DNA of 64,000 bases from Shewanella sp. c952 (lineage in GTDB: Bacteria; Pseudomonadota; Gammaproteobacteria; Enterobacterales; Shewanellaceae): NCBI RefSeq assembly GCF_019654975.1, contig NZ_BPEW01000003.1:228365-292364 (forward strand). The letters are read 5' to 3'. Positions 1 through 8,995 of this stretch are shown one piece after another. Made by a program: the position numbers and the translations under genes. Below the pieces are notes generated by a model, which saw nothing but the letters and a program-made list of their open reading frames with translations, was not told where the DNA came from and did no database searches. Numbering within the stretch: the first letter of the stretch is position 1; the number at the start of each line of letters is the position of its first letter.

Positions 1-939
1 GTGGTGACAGCCCACGGCCAGATGCGTGAGCGTGAACTTGAGCGTGTGATGTCTGATTTTTATCATCAGCGCTTTAATGTACTGGTCTGCACCACCATTA
101 TTGAAACCGGAATTGATGTTCCATCGGCCAATACCATCGTCATAGAGCGAGCTGACAAATTTGGTTTAGCGCAATTGCATCAATTGCGAGGCCGCGTCGG
201 TCGCTCTCATCACCAAGCTTATGCTTATTTAATGACACCACATCCAAAACGCATGACCAAAGATGCCCGTAAGCGACTCGAAGCCATTGGCGCTTTAGAA
301 GATCTCGGTGCAGGCTTTATGCTGGCAACCCAAGATTTAGAGATTCGAGGTGCCGGTGAACTGCTTGGCGATGAGCAAAGTGGTCATATTTCCAAGATAG
401 GGTTTACCCTTTATATGGAGATGCTTGAAGATGCCGTTAAACTGCTTAAAGAGGGCAAAGAGCCTTCACTTGATCAAATGATGCGGCAGCAAAGTGAAAT
501 TGATTTGCGGATCCCCGCCCTACTGCCTGACGATTATGTTAGTGATGTCAACATGCGCTTGTCGCTGTATAAACGCATTGCTAATTGTAAATCAGAAAAA
601 GCTGTCGATGAATTAAAAGTCGAGCTAATCGATCGTTTCGGTATGTTACCCGAACCGACCAAAAACCTCATGGAGCTGACGCTCTATAAGCATCTGGCCA
701 CACAACTGGGGCTAAGAAAGATCGAGATGCATGCAAAAGGTGGTAGCATAGAATTTGGCGATGATAACAAGGTCGATCCGAGTTTTATTATTGGTTTATT
801 ACAGAACCAACCACAAGTATATCGAATGGATGGCCCGAATAAGCTAAAGTTTGCTATGCCATCTGAATCAGCCAAAGACAGGCTTGCACTCATTAAACTG
901 TTAATTGAACAGTTGTCTCAACATCGCATTGGAGAATAA
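1..939 (+). CDS. mfd: Transcription-repair coupling factor Mfd, C-terminal part
   Basis: This is the last 312 residues of a protein that is about 1150 residues in the family, so the gene begins upstream of the window and no start codon is visible. Mfd is the ATP-driven DNA translocase that displaces RNA polymerase stalled at lesions and recruits UvrA. The visible part has the end of the helicase core (TTIIETGIDVP, then QLHQLRGRVGRS, motif VI with its arginine fingers, and DLEIRGAGELLG) followed by the C-terminal D7 region (PSLLPDDY-like segment, KVELIDRFG). It closely tracks the E. coli protein along its whole length. The stop codon is two bases before the start of csiV. Confidence 0.97.
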   Translation: MVTAHGQMRERELERVMSDFYHQRFNVLVCTTIIETGIDVPSANTIVIERADKFGLAQLHQLRGRVGRSHHQAYAYLMTPHPKRMTKDARKRLEAIGALEDLGAGFMLATQDLEIRGAGELLGDEQSGHISKIGFTLYMEMLEDAVKLLKEGKEPSLDQMMRQQSEIDLRIPALLPDDYVSDVNMRLSLYKRIANCKSEKAVDELKVELIDRFGMLPEPTKNLMELTLYKHLATQLGLRKIEMHAKGGSIEFGDDNKVDPSFIIGLLQNQPQVYRMDGPNKLKFAMPSESAKDRLALIKLLIEQLSQHRIGE

Positions 940-941
940 AC

Positions 942-1955
942 GTGTTTAGACTTTCTACACATAAATTGATACTTGCACTAGCAGCAAGTCTGCTTTCGAG
1001 CCTGTCAACCACAGCTATCGCCCAAGAAGAGCGTTGGTTTGAGGTTGAGATCTATCTGTATGAGCATAACTCTCCTACAGTTGAGCAATGGTCAGATAAA
1101 GCCGTTAAGCCTCGTCAACGTAAAACCGTCGACTTTATCACTCCGATGGTAAGTACTGATCTAACAGCCGTTAATATGGGGCTCAACGGGTGTACCTCAA
1201 CAGATTGGGCAACCGATAGCCTTAACTGTAACGAGCAGCTTAACTCAAACAACCAAGTAAAATCCTTAACCGATATACCGATGGTCATTGCAGCAGCGGA
1301 ACCTGCAACTGCACATTTGGGAGACGGCGCGGTATTGCTGGCTGAAAGTCAAAGCCAGTTTAAAGAAATCATTGCAACGTTAAAGCGAGAGAAAGGCAAT
1401 AAGAGCCTAATGCATATGACATGGCAACAATCGATGTTGCCAAGAAATCGAGCAATTCCAATCAAGTTATACTCAGGCCATGACTTCTCAAATGAGTACG
1501 AACAAAACGGCCAACCGTTGCAAAGCAGCGATGATAGCAATGGACTGCCACAGTTTGACTTTATGAGTAGTGGTTTTTTAGCTGAGCCGCAAAAGCCTGT
1601 GTGGAAGTTAGATGGGACGTTAAATATCTACCTTGAACACTACCTGTTTATTGAAACGGCATTTAACCTGCGTGAAGAGGGAGAAAAAACCGTAACCTTA
1701 ATGCATCATGATAATCCCGCTTCAACAGGTATAGACTCAAAGCCAGAAATAGACTCGGTTACCAGTCCGTTTTTATACTCGATTCCGATGAAGCAAAATA
1801 GACGTGTGAGAAGTGATGAAGTGCACTATTTTGACCACCCTAAAATGGGGATGATCATTCAGATCAGAAAAATGGAGCATCCTACAGCCAAAAGCACTAA
1901 AGAAGAGAGTGAGTATATTAGCAACGCCAACACAGAAGCCTTGCTTTTAAACTAG
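942..1955 (+). CDS. csiV: CsiV-family peptidoglycan-binding periplasmic protein
   Basis: A 337-residue secreted protein with an N-terminal signal peptide (hydrophobic LILALAASLLSSL, likely cleavage after TTAIAQ near residue 28), followed by ERWFEVEIYLYE, typical of the CsiV family found directly after mfd in Vibrio and Shewanella. In V. cholerae CsiV binds peptidoglycan and is needed, with LpoA, for PBP1A cell wall synthesis. The start is a GTG two bases after the mfd stop with GGAG eight bases upstream, so the two genes are probably co-transcribed. The family call rests on position, signal peptide and the N-terminal sequence; the C-terminal 40 residues look disordered. Confidence 0.75.
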   Translation: MFRLSTHKLILALAASLLSSLSTTAIAQEERWFEVEIYLYEHNSPTVEQWSDKAVKPRQRKTVDFITPMVSTDLTAVNMGLNGCTSTDWATDSLNCNEQLNSNNQVKSLTDIPMVIAAAEPATAHLGDGAVLLAESQSQFKEIIATLKREKGNKSLMHMTWQQSMLPRNRAIPIKLYSGHDFSNEYEQNGQPLQSSDDSNGLPQFDFMSSGFLAEPQKPVWKLDGTLNIYLEHYLFIETAFNLREEGEKTVTLMHHDNPASTGIDSKPEIDSVTSPFLYSIPMKQNRRVRSDEVHYFDHPKMGMIIQIRKMEHPTAKSTKEESEYISNANTEALLLN

Positions 1956-1964
1956 TCACTGAAG

Positions 1965-2240
1965 CTAGAGCTGTACAATTGAAAAGTCGAGGTAGATATC
2001 GTCTGCCTCGTCATCTTCAACATAAACATTATCAACACTTGCCATCGGCGCGCCGGTTTCACACCAACTAATCAATTTGTCTACCGCTGGATAACTCCCC
2101 TGAGCAAGCACTTGCACCGAACCATCAGTCAGGTTACTCACATAACCGGTTAGACCTAGCGCCGTAGCTTGCGCCAGCGTACTTTGACGAAAAGAGACAC
2201 CTTGAACCTTTCCAGTGATCTTAATGATGACACGCTTCAT
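1965..2240 (-). CDS. acyP: Acylphosphatase
   Basis: A 91-residue small hydrolase that splits the carboxyl-phosphate bond of acylphosphates. The family signature is present: GKVQGVSFRQ near the N-terminus carries the phosphate-binding loop and catalytic arginine, and GYVSNLTDGSV carries the catalytic asparagine. Length is the normal 90 or so residues. I start at the ATG giving MKRVIIKITG; three further codons upstream from a GTG are open but do not match the family. The usual VQGVGFR glycine is a serine here, which is tolerated in the family. It is convergent with csiV. Confidence 0.9.
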   Translation of the reverse strand: MKRVIIKITGKVQGVSFRQSTLAQATALGLTGYVSNLTDGSVQVLAQGSYPAVDKLISWCETGAPMASVDNVYVEDDEADDIYLDFSIVQL

Positions 2241-2360
2241 AGTTAGCACCCACCTGTGTAAATCGTCCTTTGAAGAAGTAAATATTTTATCAACGCATTA
2301 CTTCGACTACTTTTAACAACTTAGCGCATACGAGCCAAATGAGCAAAGTGTTTGATGCAA

Positions 2361-2398
2361 TAAAAAGCCCACTGAAGATGACTGTCTTTAGCGGGCTA
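2361..2398 (-). terminator. Rho-independent terminator after ycfP
   Basis: On the minus strand a stem of AGCCC paired with GGGCT, extended through CTAAAGA/TCTTCAG with G-U pairs, is followed by TTTTTATT. It lies just after the ycfP stop. Confidence 0.75.
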
Positions 2399-2420
2399 GA
2401 AACTGACGACAAAATTTGAT

Positions 2421-2960
2421 TTAAGCAGACTTAAAGGCCTTAATCCTATTTAGCTGAGTCGCCAGTGAACTGAATTTATGACTCTGCTCTTCATCCCACA
2501 CAACACTGTAGTAATTTTGCAAACAGTCTGCGACTTCAACATTGTTATTAACCTCATCATTTCGCGCCAAAATACAAAGCGCTTTATCGCGATTAAGACC
2601 ACGGAAATCGTTGACGCATTTACTGGTGATATCGGCATACTCTTCGGGACGGTCAATTTTGTCGCTCATATTATGCTGAGGCGCCAAATTAGGATTAATC
2701 AACACTGACTTTATGCTATTTAAGAAACCAATCCTCTCAGCCCAAAAAGCCCCTAAACCAACACCAATAATCAATGGTGACTTATCATCAGAGGCTGAAA
2801 TATGCTTGCTCACTTCATTAAGTAAATACTGCATATCGTTTTTAGGATGCTGGGTACTGTAGCTCACCAAGCGTACGTCTTCGTCAATAAACTGCAATTG
2901 GCGCATTTTGTCGTGATTACCTGGACTAGTAGCATCAAATCCATGTAAATACAGGATCAT
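2421..2960 (-). CDS. ycfP: YcfP-family alpha/beta-hydrolase-like protein (UPF0227)
   Basis: About 179 residues beginning [16 protein letters not shown], which matches E. coli YcfP almost word for word (also [15 protein letters not shown]-like segment and WDEEQ.HKF near the end). The family has an alpha/beta-hydrolase-like fold of the YqiA/esterase type; its biological role is not established. The inner ATG is chosen because GGAG lies about six bases upstream and homologues start there; an in-frame ATG four codons earlier has no ribosome site. It follows nagZ on the same strand, as in E. coli, which suggests a shared transcript. Confidence 0.9.
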   Translation of the reverse strand: MILYLHGFDATSPGNHDKMRQLQFIDEDVRLVSYSTQHPKNDMQYLLNEVSKHISASDDKSPLIIGVGLGAFWAERIGFLNSIKSVLINPNLAPQHNMSDKIDRPEEYADITSKCVNDFRGLNRDKALCILARNDEVNNNVEVADCLQNYYSVVWDEEQSHKFSSLATQLNRIKAFKSA

Positions 2961-3038
2961 ATATGGCTCCATTGTTTATGCGAGTGTACTAATGATAGTT
3001 AACCTACCAAGCTAAGTAGGATAATTCGTTGCGCTAAA

Positions 3039-4052
3039 TCAATTTTCTAAAATTTGAGCCGCTATCACTTTAGCTTTTTCCCAACGGTCACTATTTTGTA
3101 GCGCATTAGCCACCATCGCAAAATCAGGTTTTAGCAGATTGGCCGTGACTTGTTGTTCAGCTACTGGCCAATTAACGCCATGCAGTACTTCAGTGGCACC
3201 GACACTGTCGTTACATACCAAAACCATGTTACAGCCGGCATCGATAGCCGCTTGTGCTCGCTCACAATAACCGCCAGCAACAGCCGCACCTTTCATTCCA
3301 AGATCATCTGAAAAAATTACCCCGTTAAAACCTAATTCTTTACGCAGAACATCTTGTAGCCAATAGGGGGAAAAGCCTGCAGGATTAGCATCTACATTGG
3401 GGTAGATAACATGCGCAGGCATGATCCCTTGTAACCTTTCTTTAGCGATAAGCTGCTTGAAAGGTTGAATATCATTAGCAAATATCTGTTCTTTACTTCT
3501 TAAATCAACGGGCTTGGCAACATGAGAATCAGCCTCAACACTGCCGTGTCCAGGAAAATGTTTGCCCACACTGGCCATGCCAGCTTGTTGCATGCCTTTT
3601 ATAAATGCTGTCGCTAGCTGTTCGACTTCAGCTTTATCACAACTAAAGCTGCGTTTGCCAATCACTTGGCTAATGCCATTAAGATCAAGTACTGGTGCAA
3701 AGCTCAAATCAATATCAACAGCTAACAACTCTATTGCCATTAAAAAGCCAAGCTCAGTAGCCCAAGACTTAGCTAAAGTCAGATCTCCTTGCGCTGCTGG
3801 CAATATATCTCCCATCGCAGGCAAAACAGTAAAGTCATCTCTAAAACGCTGCACTCGACCGCCCTCTTGGTCGACGGCAATTAAGATGTCAGCACGAACG
3901 GCTCTTATTGACTGAACAAGCTGTATAAGTTGGCTGCGGTTAGCGTAATTTCGGCTAAACAAGATAAGCCCACCAATCATTGGGTGGGACAACTGCTCTC
4001 GCTCTGCATCGCTCAAAATTGTTGATTCAACATCTAACATCAAATAACTCAT
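3039..4052 (-). CDS. nagZ: Beta-N-acetylhexosaminidase NagZ (GH3)
   Basis: A 337-residue cytoplasmic glycoside hydrolase of family 3 that removes N-acetylglucosamine from anhydro-muropeptides during peptidoglycan recycling; its products feed AmpR-type sensing where ampC is present. Seen directly: MLDVE start, VDQEGGRVQRF, the mobile catalytic loop KHFPGHGSVEADSHV with the Asp-His dyad, and FSDDLGMKGAA with the nucleophilic aspartate. Length agrees with single-domain NagZ of Gram-negative bacteria. It sits 66 bases upstream of ycfP on the same strand, the enterobacterial arrangement. Confidence 0.96.
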   Translation of the reverse strand: MSYLMLDVESTILSDAEREQLSHPMIGGLILFSRNYANRSQLIQLVQSIRAVRADILIAVDQEGGRVQRFRDDFTVLPAMGDILPAAQGDLTLAKSWATELGFLMAIELLAVDIDLSFAPVLDLNGISQVIGKRSFSCDKAEVEQLATAFIKGMQQAGMASVGKHFPGHGSVEADSHVAKPVDLRSKEQIFANDIQPFKQLIAKERLQGIMPAHVIYPNVDANPAGFSPYWLQDVLRKELGFNGVIFSDDLGMKGAAVAGGYCERAQAAIDAGCNMVLVCNDSVGATEVLHGVNWPVAEQQVTANLLKPDFAMVANALQNSDRWEKAKVIAAQILEN

Positions 4053-4455
4053 ATAACCTCAAAATAATTATCGTTAGTAATACATATAAAGAATAGCGGG
4101 GCTAAAAAAACTGCTTGAAAGATAAAAAACAACATTAAGTCGTTATTTAATATAGAAAATAATAAAACAGCCAAACCATAACCCGAAAACTAAAATCCAA
4201 ATAATAAAATTAGTTTATCTAATGCTTTTATCGTCAGTGCAAAAAATCTAATGCTAGATATAACGCTAAAGTATGGGATACTTTTTACACCAATCAATGC
4301 AAGCGACTAAGATTAGCATTAAGCTTAAGTTTTTTACGCCGAATAATCGACATAAACATCGATCAACTCAATTCGCGTGCAGCATATAGTCTAAGTCAAA
4401 TTGGTTAAAACAATAACAACTAAAGCAATAACAACGAGAGTAAAAAGGTTTTAGC
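4053..4455. other. AT-rich intergenic region between nagZ and serine deaminase gene
   Basis: This 403-base divergent spacer must hold both promoters. It is strongly AT-rich. The decamer ATCTAATGCT occurs twice as a direct repeat at 4217-4226 and 4246-4255, 29 bases apart, which could be a regulator site. No small ORF or RNA gene was recognised. Confidence 0.5.
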
Positions 4456-5832
4456 ATGATTAGTGTATTCGACATGTTCAAGATAGGCATTGGCCCATCA
4501 AGTTCACACACTGTAGGCCCGATGAAAGCGGGTAACATATTTATTGAAGACCTGACTAAACAAGGTCTTTATGACGCTACCGATGAGATGCGTTCAGAGC
4601 TTTTCGGCTCGTTAGGCCAGACCGGTAAAGGCCACGGTACAGGTAAAGCCGTGATCCTCGGCTTGATGGGAGAAGCACCTGATACCGTCGATACCGATAA
4701 GATTGACGCCATACTAGAAAACGTCAGCAATGATGAAAAACTAATACTGAACAATGGTCGTGAGGTACTATTTTCTCGCGCTAATGGTATTACATACCAT
4801 CGACGTAAAAGCCTGCCAGCTCATGCCAATGCAATGACCCTTTATGCTTATGCTGAAGGAAAATGCATTTATGAGCGCACCTACTACTCTGTTGGTGGCG
4901 GTTTCATTTTAGATGAAGATGAAATTAAAGCGCAAGATGCCTCCCCTGCTGCGCCTATTAAGTCAGCCCCTTATGATTTTGATTCTGCTCAGCAGCTACT
5001 TGAGTTGTGTACTGAGCATGGTTTTAGTATCTCATCGTTAATGATGGCCAACGAACTGAGTATTGCAGACACAGAAGCTATACAGCAGCAACTGTGGGAA
5101 ATTTGGCAGACCATGAAAACCTGTGTTGAACGCGGTTATCAAAAAGAGGGGATTTTACCCGGTGGTCTCAAATTGCGCCGCCGTGCACCGTCACTTTATC
5201 GCCGCCTAAAAGCAGAAGGTAAAAGTGTTGTCGATCCGTTGACTGCAATGGACTGGGTCGACCTATTTGCACTGTCCGTTAATGAGCAAAATGCTGCTGG
5301 TGACCGTGTTGTTACCGCACCGACTAACGGTGCTGCAGGCATTATTCCGGCGGTATTAAGCTATTACGACATGTTTGTGCAAGAGGTCGACATGGATGTG
5401 TGTTGCCGTTATCTATTAACTGCTGCTGCCATTGGTATTCTGTATAAGAAGAATGCCTCGATTTCTGGCGCTGAAGTAGGTTGCCAAGGCGAAGTGGGCG
5501 TTGCTTGTTCGATGGCAGCGGCTGCACTCACTGAAATTATGGGTGGTACGGTTGAGCATGTAGAGAATGCTGCCGAGATCGGTATGGAGCATAATTTAGG
5601 CTTAACCTGTGACCCTGTAGGCGGCCTAGTTCAAGTTCCATGCATTGAACGTAATGCTATGGGGGCCGTTAAAGCAATTAACGCCTCACGTATGGCTATG
5701 CGCGGCGACGGTAACCATAAGGTGTCTTTAGATAAAGTCATCAAAACCATGATGGATACCGGTAAAGATATGCGTAGTAAATATAAAGAAACTGCAAAAG
5801 GCGGTTTGGCTGTGAATATCGTAGAGTGTTAA
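4456..5832 (+). CDS. sdaA: L-serine ammonia-lyase, iron-sulfur dependent
   Basis: A 458-residue single-chain L-serine deaminase that converts L-serine to pyruvate and ammonia using a 4Fe-4S cluster. It opens with [23 protein letters not shown], the conserved beta-domain start, and ends with the alpha domain. The three cluster cysteines are C343 (EVGCQGEVG), C385 (LTCDPVGG) and C396 (VPCIERNA), the family spacing. Whether it corresponds to SdaA or SdaB of E. coli cannot be decided from sequence alone, so the symbol is provisional. It is followed by a strong bidirectional terminator shared with cysB. Confidence 0.95.
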   Translation: MISVFDMFKIGIGPSSSHTVGPMKAGNIFIEDLTKQGLYDATDEMRSELFGSLGQTGKGHGTGKAVILGLMGEAPDTVDTDKIDAILENVSNDEKLILNNGREVLFSRANGITYHRRKSLPAHANAMTLYAYAEGKCIYERTYYSVGGGFILDEDEIKAQDASPAAPIKSAPYDFDSAQQLLELCTEHGFSISSLMMANELSIADTEAIQQQLWEIWQTMKTCVERGYQKEGILPGGLKLRRRAPSLYRRLKAEGKSVVDPLTAMDWVDLFALSVNEQNAAGDRVVTAPTNGAAGIIPAVLSYYDMFVQEVDMDVCCRYLLTAAAIGILYKKNASISGAEVGCQGEVGVACSMAAAALTEIMGGTVEHVENAAEIGMEHNLGLTCDPVGGLVQVPCIERNAMGAVKAINASRMAMRGDGNHKVSLDKVIKTMMDTGKDMRSKYKETAKGGLAVNIVEC

Positions 5833-5851
5833 ACACCCTATAATTTTCCAT

Positions 5852-5883
5852 AAAAAAACCTCGCATTCGCGAGGTTTTTTATT
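5852..5883. terminator. Bidirectional terminator between sdaA and cysB
   Basis: CCTCGC and GCGAGG pair around a four-base loop, with A7 on one side and T6 on the other, so it can stop transcription from both convergent genes. Confidence 0.9.
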
Positions 5884-5898
5884 GCCAGTTAATAGCGA

Positions 5899-6897
<999 letters not shown>

Positions 6898-7099
6898 TTA
6901 CAGATCTTTGAATAGATAAGCAATGACACATTTAAGTATAATTATTCGTTATAGTACAACGAAATAATTTAATCAAATGGAATATAGCACAATTGTCAAA
7001 CTCTGCGAACTGATAATCATCAAACCATGATGAAGATTACTATCCTAGAATGTTGATTTATAGTAGCATTAAAAGCATTAAAAAATATCTGGACCCTTT

Positions 7100-7876
7100 A
7101 TGATAATCGTTTCCGTCTTTGTTTTGATCGGTGTATTGCTACTCCTTATTATCGGCATTAGCATCATTCAACAACAAAAAGCCCGTGTTGAAGCTGAAAG
7201 GCGCACAGAGCTGGCTCGACAAAGAGCGATCATTGATGAAACCGAGGGCGTGCTTTCAAACACGGGGCTTATCCCCTGCTCCAGTAACATCGTATTAATA
7301 CTGTATAAAAGAATTGAAGAAGCGCTCGTTATTGCCGCCTCTTTGTCTCCAGCGCAAAAGAATGACTACGAACGTCGCTTATTTGATTTACGCGCACAAA
7401 TAGAAGCATTGAATAATGCGCCTAAGTCAGCACCTGCCATTGAGATGTTCAGACTGCCAGACAATGACAGGCAAGTGCTCACCTTAGTTCAAACACTTAA
7501 AAAGATGAAAGCGATACTAAGAGCTGAGCACAACAAAGGCAGAGTCGAGCCCAACACCTTTGCTCAGGAAGAGCTACGTATCGATAGCCTTCAACTGCGA
7601 ATTAACGTGGACTCTATGCTGGCGAGGGGCAGAGCCGCTTGTTTTATGAAACAATATGGCTCAGCTAAGCAGATGGTCACTAAAGCCTTATCAACCTTGC
7701 ACACTATAAAAGCCCAAACGCCAAACGACCCTTTCATTGCCAAGAAAGTAGATGAAGCTAAAACCATGCTCGATGAAATCATGGGCGCACAAAAAATGGC
7801 TCAACCTCAAGTTGCTGCGTTGAAAGAAGATGAAGATGACATTGATGTGCTATTTCAGCCCAAGCGTAAGTGGTAA
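7100..7876 (+). CDS. Conserved hypothetical membrane-anchored protein
   Basis: I do not recognise a named family for this 258-residue protein. It has one N-terminal transmembrane segment (IIVSVFVLIGVLLLLIIGISI, residues 2-22), then a charged, mostly helical cytoplasmic or periplasmic part with coiled-coil character (QQQKARVEAERRTELARQR) and two later helical stretches rich in Leu and Lys that could form TPR-like hairpins (around residues 140-230). The C-terminus is acidic then basic (EDEDDIDVLFQPKRKW). It is divergent from cysB and followed by its own terminator. Codon use resembles its neighbours, so it is unlikely to be recent foreign DNA. Confidence 0.8.
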   Translation: MIIVSVFVLIGVLLLLIIGISIIQQQKARVEAERRTELARQRAIIDETEGVLSNTGLIPCSSNIVLILYKRIEEALVIAASLSPAQKNDYERRLFDLRAQIEALNNAPKSAPAIEMFRLPDNDRQVLTLVQTLKKMKAILRAEHNKGRVEPNTFAQEELRIDSLQLRINVDSMLARGRAACFMKQYGSAKQMVTKALSTLHTIKAQTPNDPFIAKKVDEAKTMLDEIMGAQKMAQPQVAALKEDEDDIDVLFQPKRKW

Positions 7877-7937
7877 GTTGATTGGCCTTTGCCCTAGGTA
7901 TTAGTTTTATTCACTAAGCAGCACAAGATTACAGATA

Positions 7938-7969
7938 TAAAAAGCCCTGATATATTCGGGGCTTTTTAT
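7938..7969 (+). terminator. Terminator after the hypothetical gene
   Basis: AAAGCCC pairs with GGGGCTTT around TGATATATTC, followed by TTATT. A decayed form of the same hairpin (TATATTCGGCCT) recurs at the end of each unit of the adjoining 190-bp array. Confidence 0.75.
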
Positions 7970-7970
7970 T

Positions 7971-8945
7971 GACCTCAAAAACCTAACTGCTATTAAGATA
8001 AAATTCTTATCGTCAGCGAAAGCTTAAAAAGCCATAGGCAAGATAGGCAGTGATTATGCCAGCTCAATAACCTTAAAAAGAACCACTGACTCTCCTTAAG
8101 GAATTTGTTACTAACCACCCAGAAAAATATCTTAACAGCGGGTATATTCGGCCTGTTCTTGACCTCAAAAACCTACCGAAATTAAGATGAAATCCTTATC
8201 GCCAGCCAAAGTTTAAAGAGCCATCGGCAAGATAGGCAGTGGTTATGCCAGCTCAATAACCTTAAAAATAATCACAGACTCTCGTTAAGGAGTTTGCGAT
8301 TAGCCTACCCAGACAAATATCATAACAACTGACATATTCGGCCTAGTCTTGACCTCAAAAACCTAACTGCTATTAAGATAAAATTCTTATCGTCAGCGAA
8401 AGTTTAAAAAGCCATAGGCAAGATAGGCAGTGATTATGCCAGCTCAATAACCTTAAAAAGAACCACTGACTCTCCTTAAGGAATTTGTTACTAACCACCC
8501 AGAAAAATATCTTAACAGCGGGTATATTCGGCCTATTATTGATCTCAAAAACCTAACTGCTATTAAGATAAAATTCTTATCGCCAGCCAAAGCTTAAAGC
8601 TCCATAGGCAAGATAGGCAGTGATTATGCCAGCTCAATAACCTTAAAAAGAACCGCTGACTCTCGTTAAGGAATTTACGACTAACCACCCAGAAAAATAT
8701 CTTAACAGCGGGTATATTCGGCCTGTTCTTGACCTCAAAAACCTACCGAAATTAAGATAAAATTCTTATCGCCAGCCAAAGCTTAAAGCTCCATAAGCAA
8801 GATAGGCAGTGATTATGCCAGCTCAATAACCTTAAAAAGAACCACTGACTCTCCTTAATAAATTTGCGACTAGCCCCCCAGAAAAATATCATAACAGCCG
8901 ACATATTCGGCCTATTCTTGACCTCAAACTCCTAACAGCAGACAT
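7971..8945. repeat. Tandem array of five 190-bp non-coding repeats
   Basis: Units start with GACCTCAAAA (GATCTC in the fourth) at 7971, 8161, 8351, 8541 and 8731, so the period is exactly 190 bases; a short sixth start appears at 8920 (last period 189). Every unit holds the block GATAGGCAGT, a GGCA...TGCC mini-hairpin, and CAGCTCAATAACCTTAAAAA, and ends with TATATTCGGCCT. Units 1, 3 and 4 are one subtype (AACCTAACTGCTATTAAG) and 2 and 5 another (AACCTACCGAAATTAAG), giving the order A-B-A-A-B. Units 1 and 3 differ at only a few bases. No open frame runs through it. It fills the convergent gap before the topA stop. Confidence 0.95.
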
Positions 8946-8977
8946 TAAAAAGCCCCGATATACTCGAGGCCTTTTAC
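8946..8977 (-). terminator. Terminator after topA
   Basis: On the minus strand GGCCTCGAG and ATCGGGGCT form an imperfect stem followed by TTTTTAAT. It closes the 190-bp array on the topA side and resembles the hairpin at its other edge. Confidence 0.7.
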
Positions 8978-8995
8978 GCTTATAAAGCTTACAGA

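Noticed and set aside
7971..8945. CRISPR array
   Set aside because: Units are 190 bases and similar along the whole length; there is no short repeat with unique spacers and no cas gene.
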